In this document: positions 1-8,688 of the stretch, in pieces
Position numbering within the stretch: the first letter of the stretch is position 1
How the letters are laid out: each line of letters begins with the position of its first letter
Assembly (NCBI GenBank): GCA_037447655.1
Contig: JBBHKE010001514.1
Coordinates: 158,761-177,642, forward strand
DNA length: 18,882 nucleotides
Direction of reading: 5' to 3'
Source: Zygnema cylindricum
Lineage: Eukaryota; Streptophyta; Zygnematophyceae; Zygnematales; Zygnemataceae
Translations under genes and position numbers: made by a program
Notes under the pieces: model-generated
Told to the model about the DNA's origin: nothing
What the model saw: the letters and a program-made list of their open reading frames with translations, nothing else
Database searches by the model: none

Positions 1-480
1 ACGTTTGACGATTTGCTTCAATGTTTGCGAAGAGCGACGTTATTCGCTTCATCGGATAAATTAAATGTGTACGGCGAAGCAACAAGACTTTTGCACCCGT
101 GATCCTGCAACCATCCATCCACATTCTGTTTCGGTTTACAAATAGTGATTTCTAGAAGAGAAATCAACCTCGAGTTAGCTTAGGAGCTGTAGGCTATGGC
201 CGGCGCACCTTTGTTTGTATCTGGTCATCTTTGGTAGAGGGAGTTTGGTTAGTATTGTTTCTTTGTTTATTTGTTCCTAGTTTCTGTAGTGGGTATATAG
301 TGGTTGAGTGGGAGTGGGTTTACAACCAAAAGTGATCAATGGAGTATTTCTGATTTTGTATTAAGGAAGGGAAAAAGCCTCTGGTGAAATATATATAAAC
401 TTTTTGCCGGATCGCTTTGTCACCTTTGTCTTGCTTCCGCTGTGGTGTATCTGTTGCTGTTCCTGTTTATCTTTCTATCA
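1..480 (+). repeat. Element A 5' LTR (3' portion only)
   Basis: The start is cut by the window edge: base 1 corresponds to base 10694 of the 3' LTR. The right end is placed at 480, where the sequence reads TTTCTATCA, followed after two bases by a PBS-like tract. The matching 3' LTR ends TTTCTACCA at 14159. If the 3' LTR starts at 3081 as argued, the full LTR is about 900 bp and some 420 bp of this copy lie outside the window. Landmarks shared by both copies include GGCGAAGCAACAAGACTTTT near 72, ATGGCCGGYGCACCT near 196, GTGGTTGAGTGGGAGTGGGT near 301 and TTGCTTCCGCTGTGGTGTAT near 431. Confidence 0.85.
389..399 (+). promoter_or_regulatory. Candidate TATA box of element A LTR
   Basis: An ATATATATAAA tract lies about 80 bases before the LTR end. 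It is kept in the other LTR (ATATATATAAT near 14068) although the surrounding sequence has diverged. Position and composition suit an LTR promoter, which would place the transcript start around 420-430. This is inference from motif and location only. Confidence 0.4.
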
Positions 481-482
481 AG

Positions 483-494
483 TGGGAGTAGAGC
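483..494 (+). other. Element A primer-binding site, degraded, initiator tRNA-Met type
   Basis: Two bases after the LTR end, the sequence TGGGAGTAGAGC matches the usual plant copia PBS for the 3' end of initiator tRNA-Met (TGGTATCAGAGC) at 9 of 12 positions. Spacing and orientation are right for a + strand element. Elements B and C use a different part of the same tRNA. Confidence 0.55.
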
Positions 495-540
495 AGGATT
501 AGTGCTTCAAGTGTTCTGACATAGTGGCGAGTGTGTCTGC

Positions 541-1945
541 GATGGGGAAAAAAAGAACAAGGCTTTCCCCTTCGCGCCATCCACATCATTTCCTCCATTG
601 GAGACTTGGGATGATCAATCTGATCCTCCCAAAGAAACGCTTGAAGCTAGTTTCGGAGTTGTGGATTCTCATCCCCCGGATCCGCCGATACAAGCGAAAG
701 GTGGAGGAGCCGGTGTCACAGAGGGGCAATAAAGTTCACTTTTCGATAGACTCCTCAACCTCATGGATCAACGATTTTCTGACCTTAATCGTAGGATCCC
801 GAATTTGAGCTGAGGCAATCCGGATCCAAATTCGAATGGTGGTGACAGTTACGATGTGTACGGGAAAGGGAAAACTATCATCGATGATGACTTGGACTTG
901 GAAGAAGGAGGGGAGCAAGAAAACTCATATTCTATGCTGGGGAAATCAGTGATATTCAACGGCACCAACCATGCAATGTGGAAAAGGTACATTAAGACCC
1001 AATCAGTGTTGAGTCACCTTTGGAAAGTGGTAATTGGAGAGGAGAAGCGCCTAGATTCCAATCGACTTGCTCGAGGAAAATGGAAACGAAAAGACTAGGC
1101 AGCAATCGTCGGGCTCAATTAATCCTGAACGCCTGCTATTCATGAACATTTCCTCACTCACGAACAGCGCATGAGTGCTGGAAATCTCTTGAGAATCAAT
1201 TTGAAAAAGGTGGCCAAAATAAGTGCCAACATATTTTCAGAGATTTTTTGCAATTTAGGTAGAGACAAAATGAGTCCATTGATGATAGAGTAAAGGGGTA
1301 TAATATAATTACAGAAAACTTACTGAATAATGGTAGGATAATTATGGACGAAAATAAGGTCACAAGACTTTGAATGCCTTACCATAAAAGTTACTTCATT
1401 TGAAGCAAATCTTAAGTGTAAAAGATAATTGCACATTTGAGTATGCAATGAACTTTCTAAAAAATGCAGAGGATAAAGATAGCTTTCCAAAAGAGTTTGA
1501 TAGTAGAGGAACGCTAAATGTAACCTCACCCAATGTCACAAATATAAATTATCTCTGTGGCAAAGGGGGTGGTAGAGATAGAGAATTTAGAGAGAATTAC
1601 GAAAGTAAGAATTTTGCGGATGAAAATGGCGGCTATAAAGATCAAAAAAATTAGTTTGAAAACATTACATGTTATCGCTACAACAGGCTTGGTCACGTCT
1701 CAGTTGTTTGTCCGGATAAGGATAAACAATATTATTATTGTGGGAAGTGGGGCCACAACAGCCCACATTGCTTTTCTAAAAACGACGACGATGGAGGTCT
1801 GGTGGCAATTATGGTGGTCGTGGCGGCAGCCGAAATGTTGGACGAGTTGGCGGTAGCCCTAACGGCCATGGACATTTCTTTGACTCTAAAAAATTTGAAG
1901 GTGACAAAGGAGGAAAGGTCTTCTCTTGTTTGAACTTGTCTGCTC
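541..1945 (+). pseudogene. Element A gag, heavily decayed
   Basis: Gag coats the element RNA in virus-like particles. Only fragments in shifting frames remain. The first stretch (about 541-1098, one frame) reaches the typical copia gag segment with FNGTNHAMWKRYIKTQSVL near 945-1010; it is interrupted by TAA at 730-732 and TGA at 811-813. A second stretch near 1171-1370, in another frame, has WKSLENQFEKGG and DDRVKGYNIITENLL, matching the middle of the gag domain. A third (about 1400-1650) reads LKQILSVKDNCTFEYAMNFL. Two zinc knuckles follow (1670-1771), then a Gly/Arg/Ser-rich tail (about 1795-1860). At least three frameshifts and several stops mean no functional product. The original start codon is uncertain; the ATG at 541-543 lies in a different frame from the recognisable part. 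Confidence 0.75.
1670..1771 (+). other. Two tandem gag zinc knuckles, each lacking one cysteine
   Basis: CCHC knuckles (C-x2-C-x4-H-x4-C) bind the element RNA. The first, 1670-1711, keeps Cys1, His and Cys3 but has TAC (Tyr) where Cys2 should be. The second, 1730-1771, has TAT (Tyr) in place of Cys1 and keeps Cys2, His and Cys3. Both changes can be explained by one G-to-A transition in a TGC or TGT codon. A zinc site is not expected to form in either. Confidence 0.75.
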
Positions 1946-1966
1946 CTCAGTGATACACTTTCGATT

Positions 1967-2728
1967 GTGGGTTTGCTTGCGTCACATTTTGATGATCGTG
2001 TAACTGAACGAGATTGGATAATTGATTCGGGTGCATCATACCACGTGTGCACCGACGTCACCCTATTTGACGACTTGATTAAACTGATGGCCCCTAAAAT
2101 TTTAACGGTTGCGAACGGCCGAAATGTTAACGTGAACCATTTTGGTAGTGTACGGCTAAATTTACCTATTTGGAAATCCGACGGCTCAAAGTTCTTCACT
2201 GAAATAAAGTTAACAAACATTTTGTATTTGCCGACCAAAGATTGGAAAATTGTTTCAGGTGCGTCATACCACGTGTGTACCGACGTCACCCTATTCGACT
2301 ACTTGATTAAACTGAGGGCCCCTAAGATTTTAACGGTTGCGAACGCCCGAATTGTTAACGTGGACCATTTTGGTAGTGTAGGGCTAAATTTACGTGTTTA
2401 GAAATCCGGCGGCTCAAAGTTTTTCACTGAAATAAAGATAACAAACGTTTTGTATTTGCCAACCAGTTTTGTAAATCTGCACTCCATACAGCAACTTCAA
2501 ATCATCGGTTGCAGCGTACTTTTACATTGTGATAAATGCATCCAAATGGTACGTAAAGATAGCATTGTGACTGGAGAAGGGTTTGCGACAGACTCCATGT
2601 ACAGTAAACTGTATTATGAACGACCGAATTCTGGCCTTCTTACGGACAAATCTGTGAATTATGTTGGAGAAAAAAAATCAAGATGTCATTTTTCCTTCGG
2701 AACAAAGGAGATTGACTTCCTCAATTAA
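1967..2728 (+). pseudogene. Element A protease region with internal tandem duplication, start of pol
   Basis: This is a retropepsin-type aspartic protease of copia style, which would cut the gag-pol polyprotein. One frame runs through the whole stretch with a single stop, TAG at 2399-2401. The catalytic motif is IIDSGASYHVC with the aspartate codon at 2024-2026. The segment from that motif to NILYLPT is then repeated in frame at 2239-2466, where the catalytic Asp codon has become GTT (Val, 2252-2254). The TAG stop sits where copy 1 has TGG, again a G-to-A change. Downstream (2467-2640) the frame continues into a weakly recognisable post-protease segment. After about 2640 nothing familiar remains. 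The GAG-pre-integrase His motif and the integrase are missing. Confidence 0.75.
2011..2466 (+). repeat. 228-bp in-frame tandem duplication inside the protease
   Basis: Unit 1 is 2011-2238 and unit 2 is 2239-2466, abutting, offset exactly 228 bases (76 codons). Both units start AGATTGGA and end with a TTGCC-x-ACCA stretch. They differ at roughly one base in ten by eye, so the duplication is not recent. Unit 1 keeps the catalytic Asp; unit 2 has Val there and a TAG stop. Confidence 0.9.
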
Positions 2729-3080
2729 AAAATGATAACGTGAGAATTGGGACTGATGGCTCACACTCGTATACTAAAGGTATGGGTCAGAGTGATAAAA
2801 CGTCAAAACGACATTCTCTAGTTTGAAGCTGAAAAAAAAGTCAAGTGAACATTGAAGAGATACAGAAGAAGAATGGAGAAGGAAAAAGTTATCTGTGCGT
2901 GCTTTCAATTTTATATGCATACATGTTGATTAATGTTGATGGAAGTTATTCGTATAAAGAAGAGAATGTGACGGCACCAAGTTGAATTATCGGTTGTCAG
3001 AATTTGACAGGAATGTGGAGTACGACAAGAATGTTCGATTGCCACAATATGTCGATTAATAATGTCGTTTACTAAAGGGG
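2729..3080 (+). other. Element A internal region downstream of the protease: no recognisable coding
   Basis: About 350 bases between the last protease-frame codons and the polypurine tract. No integrase, reverse transcriptase or RNase H motif is visible on either strand. It may be what is left of the pol 3' end after deletion, or untranslated tail. The stretch 2860-2890 is purine-rich. I cannot assign a function. Confidence 0.5.
3074..3080 (+). other. Element A polypurine tract
   Basis: AAAGGGG immediately precedes a TG dinucleotide at 3081. The tract would prime plus-strand DNA synthesis. The following TGATTG mirrors the LTR end CTATCA (5 of 6 complementary), as expected for LTR termini. 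This pair of signals is the reason for starting the 3' LTR at 3081. Confidence 0.6.
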
Positions 3081-3487
3081 TGATTGCATTCGTTTAGTGG
3101 TTAAGTGTTTGGTACAGTGTACAACCATTTTGCCACAATTTCCATTACGATGTGTGTTTGACGGATATTTTGTGAAATGGTCGTGTGGGCGACGTTAATG
3201 GAAGTTCGAAGGATGTACTTTAAGTTGTCTTCTATGTTACTAGATTGATTCGTTGATTTGTTGTGTCGTGTAATTTGGTGTTTAGTGCGTAGTGTGTCAT
3301 TGGTCCAGCGCGCATTTGAGTCGCAGTTGCAATTTTGATGATTTTCCCAATATGAGGGGGATTATTAGGATATTGGGTGAATCGTCGTCTTCCGAAATCG
3401 CGTCGTTTAATGTTTTGGTTCGGTTCGACGTTACTTCATTAGTACTTTATTTTGTGTACATTTCGATACAGTACTTTTGGTACTTGT
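3081..3487 (+). repeat. Element A 3' LTR, first piece (up to element B)
   Basis: Inferred to be the first part of the 3' LTR, from the polypurine tract at 3074-3080 and the TGATTG terminus. The matching part of the 5' LTR is outside the window, so this cannot be confirmed by alignment here. It ends with CTTGT (3483-3487), the 5-bp target duplicated by element B. The LTR resumes after the second CTTGT at 10672-10676. No gene is seen in it. Confidence 0.6.
3483..3487. repeat. Target-site duplication of element B, left copy (CTTGT)
   Basis: CTTGT immediately left of the element B terminus TGAAACTC is repeated exactly at 10672-10676, immediately right of the other terminus. Five base pairs is the usual size for copia-type integration, and the perfect match shows that B is intact end to end. 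Confidence 0.95.
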
Positions 3488-4121
3488 TGAAACTCTGAGA
3501 CCTCCATAAGTCCTCAGAGTAGACAGCTTCCAAGAAGCCTCTAGGATAATCCTGACCCCTTTGTGTTCCAACAAAAATAACTGCCACCCTGGCAGACAAA
3601 AACCCTGACCACCTGCACCCCTGTGAAGGCAAGACTCCCCTGAGTCGGTAGCAAAAAGAGTCTCTGAATTTGCTCCCCTGAGCAGTAAGTTATGGAGGGT
3701 CAAAGTTGACCTTTTGTACAGAAGCTCTCTAGGAGAGGGGGTCCTATCTTCTAATTTTTCTAAGTCCTATCTCTCTCACAGACTCTATCTACTGATGTAC
3801 GGAACCAATCAGAATTGAGTTCCGTACGCAAAAGTACAGCTGCCGGTGTACTTTAGGTACGGACATTGTACGACATGGCCTAAATGTCGACACATGTCAA
3901 ATCCGGATTCGGTGCCATAATCTCCGAAGATTCTACAATCCAACGGAATTTCGCCACGCGTCATCCGATGTGGCGATGGCCACAAACCGCCGAAATCTTC
4001 CTCCGCGATCTCGGCGCTAATCCCGGCCGTCCGATTAAATTCGGATTTAATCGTAGTCGTAATAAATACATGCGCGGTATTTGTTTCACTTACGAAACAA
4101 ATGCGCGGTATTGATTTTTGT

Positions 4122-4864
4122 GTTGTTTTGACACAATTACTGGCACTGAAGATGAAGAAGATGCAGCAGTAGTCATCGTAGAACAAATCAAGAGAGGAAG
4201 CTTCCACTAATACCGATGGCTGAACAGAAACTTTGACAGACTATAACTTTCAGAAAACCGCTCTAAACGTCTTGAAAATGTGCCACAATGTAGCTAACAT
4301 ACAAAGGAACACACACACAAAATTTCAATCAATTCCGCTCACAAATCTGTGATATATGTAGAAATGAAATTACATAAAACTGAGTGTACAGTTTTCATAT
4401 CATTTGTTCCTAAAAATCAAATTCACTAAGTCCTACTTTTATACACCGAAACTACACTAAGCTGTACGGAGGCATTCCAGCCGTACATCTAACATTCTAT
4501 CACAAATATTTACACCGAAGTTAAGACAACGTAAAGTGATAATGATTTAGTCACGCCTCGTCATTATTTGTTGGCGACGGCTGTCAGCGGTCCGATTAGA
4601 GGATTTGGCACCCTAGAATTGACTTTACGAAGTCCAGTGGTCCTGCCGAATTTCCGTACGTCCACGGAGGACATACTCACGCATTCTCCCAAGTGACGAC
4701 ACGTGTCCCAAGTGTGAATGAACCGTGAACTCCCAACTTCACTGTCACACTAATTTCGGTAAGTACTGAACCGAACTCAACCAAAAATAGCTTAAGTCCT
4801 GAACAGCTCTCTCTCACAGCTGAGGCATAAAGAGGACTAAAGCTTTCTAAACACAACATTTTGT
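4122..4864 (-). other. 743-bp segment present in only one LTR of element B
   Basis: The 5' LTR reads straight from the counterpart of 4121 to the counterpart of 4865 (junction at 10256/10257). Both edges of the extra segment carry TTTTGT, so loss from the 5' LTR by recombination between short repeats is the simplest reading. The segment starts and ends without terminal inverted repeats or a target duplication, which argues against a separate insertion. No coding sequence is recognised in it. Confidence 0.8.
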
Positions 4865-5048
4865 CTGTACCGTAATTCGTACATTATATATTACTGGATC
4901 TATGTATCCCGTAATTCATTTCAGATAAATGATTTATCGCACGTATAATCATTTAAATAAATATCAAACTACATGTTACGTAATACTACGGCTAGACTTA
5001 ACGGCTAAGGCTACCGGCTATTGCCTGTCTGCCGGCCGGTTGGTACAA

Positions 5049-5059
5049 GGATCAAATCC
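5049..5059 (+). promoter_or_regulatory. tRNA box-B-like motif in the LTR of element B
   Basis: GGATCAAATCC resembles the internal pol III box B (GGTTCGANNCC). Upstream, 4988-5035 is a GC-rich patch that could hold a degenerate box A and a small hairpin. Downstream is AAATAAATAAATAAA. The same patch occurs in the other LTR (box at about 10440-10450). It may be a relic of a tRNA-derived sequence captured by the LTR. No cloverleaf can be folded by eye. Confidence 0.25.
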
Positions 5060-5279
5060 TGCCGCCAGCACATACCTTTTAAATAAATAAATAAACCCTA
5101 ATATAAAATTCCCGTAAACCTCAGGATAGCCAAGGTAGCCATGGCTCTAGCTTCCTCTCCAATTTCTCAGTGACTGCGACAAGTTTGAGAGTTGGAGAGA
5201 GAAGTTAGAGATAGACTGCCTCGACTTCTATATTTCTTTTCAGACCTAGAAAATACTAATAAAACCATTAGTTTCTACA

Positions 5280-5292
5280 CTCCCCTTATTTT
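5280..5292 (-). other. Element B polypurine tract
   Basis: Read on the - strand, AAAATAAGGGGAG lies directly between the pol stop codon (TAG, 5295-5293) and the start of the 3' LTR (TGTAGAAAC, from 5279 downward). This is the expected position and composition of the plus-strand primer. There is no 3' untranslated spacer beyond it. Confidence 0.9.
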
Positions 5293-6591
5293 CTAGTCAA
5301 TCTTTAATTTCAGACCACACTTCTCACAACAAAAAATTAGCTTAGGGGAAGGCACAGGTTTGGTCATCATATCTGCTACCATCTCACTATCTGGTCTGTA
5401 CTCTAACCTGATTATTTTGTTTTCTACTTTCTCTCTAACAAAGCTGAGTCTGATGTCCATGTGTTTGGCTTTAAAATGATGTTTAGGATTGGCAGAAATA
5501 GCAATTGCTGCCTGATTATCATAAAAACTTTTCTGCACACCACTCTTAAGGTGACCAAGCTCATCAATCAAAGACTTGACCCACATCAATTATTTTACAG
5601 CCGAGCAAGAGGCCATATACTCAGCCTCCATGGTGGATTGAGCAATAACTCTTTGCTGTTTGCTACTCCAACAGCAAGCCCCATCACCCACATATAATAC
5701 ATATCCAGAAGTGCATCTCCTCATCGGAGCATCACCATAACTGGCATCACTCCAAGTAGTGATGTCTGTATTCTCCCCACCCAAATGCAACCATATATCC
5801 CTAGTTCCTATCAAATATCTAAGGACTCTCTTAGCTGCCTCCCAATCCTTCTTAGTGGGAGCATTTAGACTTCTACTCAGCACTCCTACTGCTGCAGCTA
5901 AATCCGGCCGGGTACAATTCATAAAATAGATTAGATTTCCCACTACTTGCCTGTAAAGAATAGTCTGCATGAACTTCTATTCTTCAGGAAATAATTCCTC
6001 GTCTAAGACTATGACTCCTTCTTCCTCACTTCCCTTCTTAAACTCCATTGGAGTTGTACAACTATTAGCTTTATCCAATTGAAATTTTTCAAGCATGTTC
6101 CCTATTGCTTCCTTTTGAGTGAGTCTTATAATTTTCCTTTTTCGGTCTCTCTCTACTTGAATTCCCAAAATATATTTTGCTTCTCCCATATCTTTCATTT
6201 CAAATCTCCGTTTAAGATCGGTTTTCAATTAATTAATTTTTTCTATTGATTTACTTAAAACAAGCAAATCATCAACATAAATTGCAATAAATAAAAAACC
6301 TTCCTCATCTTCGAAAATATAGATTGAGTGATCTGAGCTGATTCGAATATATCCCAGACCGGTAAGAAACACATCAAGCTTGTTATTCCATCGTCGAGGC
6401 GCCTGTTTCAAACCATAAAGAGTTTTAATCAGCCTGCATACCTTACTCTCCTCTCCTTCCTCCACAAATCATTCGGGTTGTCGCATGAAGATCTCCTCTT
6501 CCAATTCTCCATGCAAAAAGGCTTTCTTGATGTCCATCTGATGCACTTCCATGTCTTCCGCTGCTGCTAAACTGAGAAGTATGCGGACGGA
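5293..6591 (-). pseudogene. Element B pol: reverse transcriptase core and RNase H
   Basis: Reverse transcriptase copies the element RNA into DNA and RNase H removes the template. The frame opens at the frameshift near 6592 with VRILLSLAAAEDMEVHQMD, followed by the copia motif LYGLKQAPRRW (about 6420-6390) and the catalytic YVDD at 6279-6268. RNase H shows WSDASYGD, STMEAEYMA, YDNQAAIAIS and KHMDIRLSFVRE, so all four acidic positions are present. The same frame runs to the terminal TAG at 5295-5293. In-frame stops break it at 6471-6469 (TGA), 6231-6229 (TAA), 5979-5977 (TAG) and 5592-5590 (TAA). No frameshift occurs after 6592. The pattern is point-mutation decay of a once-intact domain pair. 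Confidence 0.93.
6268..6279 (-). other. YVDD catalytic box of element B reverse transcriptase
   Basis: On the - strand the codons TAT GTT GAT GAT encode YVDD in the context FIAIYVDDLLVL. The two aspartates hold the catalytic metal ions. The box is intact although the surrounding frame is interrupted. Confidence 0.95.
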
Positions 6592-8043
6592 GGGAATCTG
6601 ACCACCGGGGCAAAGGTTTCCTCGTAGTCAATTCCTTCCTTTTGTGTAAATCCCTTTGCCACTAATCTGGCCTTGTAGCGTTGAATTGTGTTATTTGGGT
6701 TCAGTTTTAATTTGAAAACCCACTTACAACCGATTGGTTTTCGGTTAGGTGGACAGTCCACCAGCTCCCAAGTATCGGCTGCCATGATTGAAGCCATCTC
6801 CTCATTGATGGCTGTCTTCCACCGGTTTCTTTTTGGACAAGTCATCGCCTCTCCATAAGTTTGAGGTTCATCTTGATGAGATAGTTTAGTTACCTTGTTA
6901 TTAACCTGTTTTTCTTGCAGTCTTTTGCTACTTCTCCTCCCCCCCTCAAAATCTGAGGCCGGAATAGATGGTTCTCGTGGATTCTTTCGAACAAACTCGA
7001 CTTCTCCCCTATCCCTTGATTCCGAATCAATTTCCACCACGTCTTCCGCTTCGAGTAGAGTTGTCACTGGAGTTTCCACAGCCGAGTCCTTTTCGGTCTG
7101 ATTTGTTCCTGCAAGAATGTCATCTTCTCTAAAACCTGGATAGTTAGGAAGCTCAAAGTAATCGGAATTTTCTGACTCAAATCTGATTTTTACTGACTTC
7201 GTATATTTGAAGGGATCCACAGACTTTCCTTCATCCATAACTACTAGATGCTTTACTAAGATTATATCTTCCCTTTTTAGATCATAAACTCTATATCCTT
7301 TAACATCTTCATCATATCCTAATAAGTATCCCGGTTTTCCTTTAGGATCTAGCTTCCAATTGGACCGATCAGTATCTAGACTGAACACTTGACTGCCGAA
7401 ATCCTTTAAGTGAGATACGTCTGGTTTCCGGCCTGTCCATCTCTCATAAGGTGTTTGATCTTTTATAGCTGAAGTAAGAACTCTATTCTTGAGGTAATTA
7501 GCACTGTTCATTGCTTCTGCCCAAAACCTTTTTCCTATCTTTTTATCTGAGAACATACTTTTAGCGCTATCACTTAGTGTTCTATTTAACCTTTCAGCTA
7601 CCCCATTCTGTTCCAGATTTTCTGGAACTGTCTTTTGATGTTGAACCCCATCTTCCCTCAGAAAATCCTCAAACTGGTTAAAAGTATACTCTCCACCATT
7701 GTCACTCTTTACTCTCTTGATTGGAGGTTCATGGAGTTTTTCGCTCCATGGTTTATATTGTCTAAAACAATCCTCAGCTTCGGACTTGTTTTTCAAAAAA
7801 TATACCCGGGAATACCGAGACCAATCATCAGTTATAGTCATCATAAATCTCTTCCCCCCAGGTGAGGGCACTCTAGCCGGTCCCCAAATATCTGTGTGTA
7901 CTAGATCTAGAAGTTTTTCTCCCTTATAGGTGGCTGTTTTAGGAAAGGGTAATTTGTGTGCTTTACCTTGAGCACACCCACTACAATCACTAATGTCATC
8001 ACTCTCAGTGAACTGAATCCCTTCCACCACTTCCTTTTTTTTT
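6592..8043 (-). pseudogene. Element B pol: integrase and N-terminal reverse transcriptase
   Basis: This is the longest open stretch of the element (487 codons from 8030). Integrase inserts the DNA copy into the host genome. The zinc-binding Cys pair is CSGC (about 7985-7974), paired with the HKRLGH motif in the preceding frame. The catalytic triad is D in VHTDIWGP, D in RVKSDNGGEY and E in NGVAERLNRTL. The spacing between the second D and the E is exactly 35 residues, as in the D,D35E family. After a variable linker, reverse transcriptase starts with DTWELVDCPP, KWVFKLKLN and ARLVAKGFTQKEGIDYEETF. The frame is entered by a one-base shift in the nine-A run (8043-8035) and lost at 6593-6592, where one base is missing from a proline codon. 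Confidence 0.94.
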
Positions 8044-8688
8044 CATCTCTCTTAACTTATCTAGATTCACATGCCCAAGCCTCTTATGCCACATCATAAT
8101 ATCATGAACACCCTCATAATAAAGTTTCTTCATTTCATTACTTAAGATCAGCCTAAACATCCCATGGCTACCTTTCTCAGCAATGAAATAGACATCCTCC
8201 TCAAAACTAGCAGTAAAGACTCCTTCCCTAATGCTAGTAAAAAAACCCTTATCATCTAATACAGATGTAGAGATAAGGTTTTTGTTCATCTCCGGAATAA
8301 ACAATACGTCGTTGAATGTTAATATGGATGTCTTTCCTTCTACTAACACTTTTAGATCTACCGATCTTACAAGAGTAGTGGTGATTATCCTCCCATCCCC
8401 GTACTCTGTCTCTACGGTGGGAATCTTTCTTATCTTAGTGAACAGGTGTCTATCCTTACACATGTGCATGGAGGCACCTGAATCTACAATCCAGCCTGCT
8501 TCACTTTTCAATCCACCGTAAACACATTTCTGCCTTCGTGGAATTTTGACCTCGTTTTTCGCCTCCAACTCCTCATCCAAAAGGCGCTCATCGTCCTCGT
8601 CCTCGGATTCCGCCTCAAGTACCTGTGTGACAAGGGCCTTTTTCTTTCCTCTCGGGGTACCACCGGTCTGCCCTTTTTTTTTACCGAA
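8005..8688 (-). pseudogene. Element B protease and GAG-pre-integrase region
   Basis: This is an aspartic protease that processes the gag-pol polyprotein. The motif GWIVDSGASMHMC has its catalytic Asp codon at 8484-8482; the flap-like GDGRI and the later VLFIPEMNKNLISTSVL match copia proteases. The frame then shows the GAG-pre-integrase motif MWHKRLGHVNLDKL, whose two histidines belong to the integrase zinc finger. Upstream it can be read back through an acidic linker (EAESEDEDDERLLDEELEAK) to the A9 run at 8682-8674, where it meets the end of gag in another frame. At 8043-8035 a second A9 run shifts the frame again into integrase. No ATG lies at its beginning, as expected for an internal part of a polyprotein. 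Confidence 0.92.
8674..8682 (-). other. Gag-to-pol frame change at a nine-A run
   Basis: On the - strand, gag reads GAG CTT CGG TAA and stops at 8683-8681. Protease continues in the +1 frame (TTC GGT AAA AAA AAA GGG). An indel in the homopolymer is the simplest cause, since a second A9 run (8043-8035) also marks a frame change. A programmed +1 shift at CTT just before the stop is possible but not supported by anything else here. Confidence 0.6.

Larger units (their letters stand above)
3488..5279 (-). repeat. Element B 3' LTR (long form, 1792 bp)
   Basis: On the + strand it begins TGAAACTCTGAGACC and ends GTTTCTACA, as does the copy at 9624-10671. It contains 4122-4864, which is absent from the 5' LTR. 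Towards its right end (4980-5095) lies a GC-rich, tRNA-like patch followed by repeated AAAT units. The short reading frames inside it are not conserved as proteins between the two LTR copies, and I see no gene. Confidence 0.95.

Noticed and set aside
1735-2289. 184-codon open frame on the - strand opposite the protease
   Set aside because: It is the shadow of the duplicated protease segment on the + strand, and contains the duplicated piece twice for that reason.
3809-4207. Open frame in element B's LTR, partly repeated at 9944-10276
   Set aside because: Similarity of the two frames only reflects the LTR duplication; they diverge at the 743-bp indel and resemble no protein.
8035-8043. Programmed frameshift between protease and integrase
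   Set aside because: Copia elements encode these in one frame, and a nine-A run is a mutation hotspot. Other stops show general decay.
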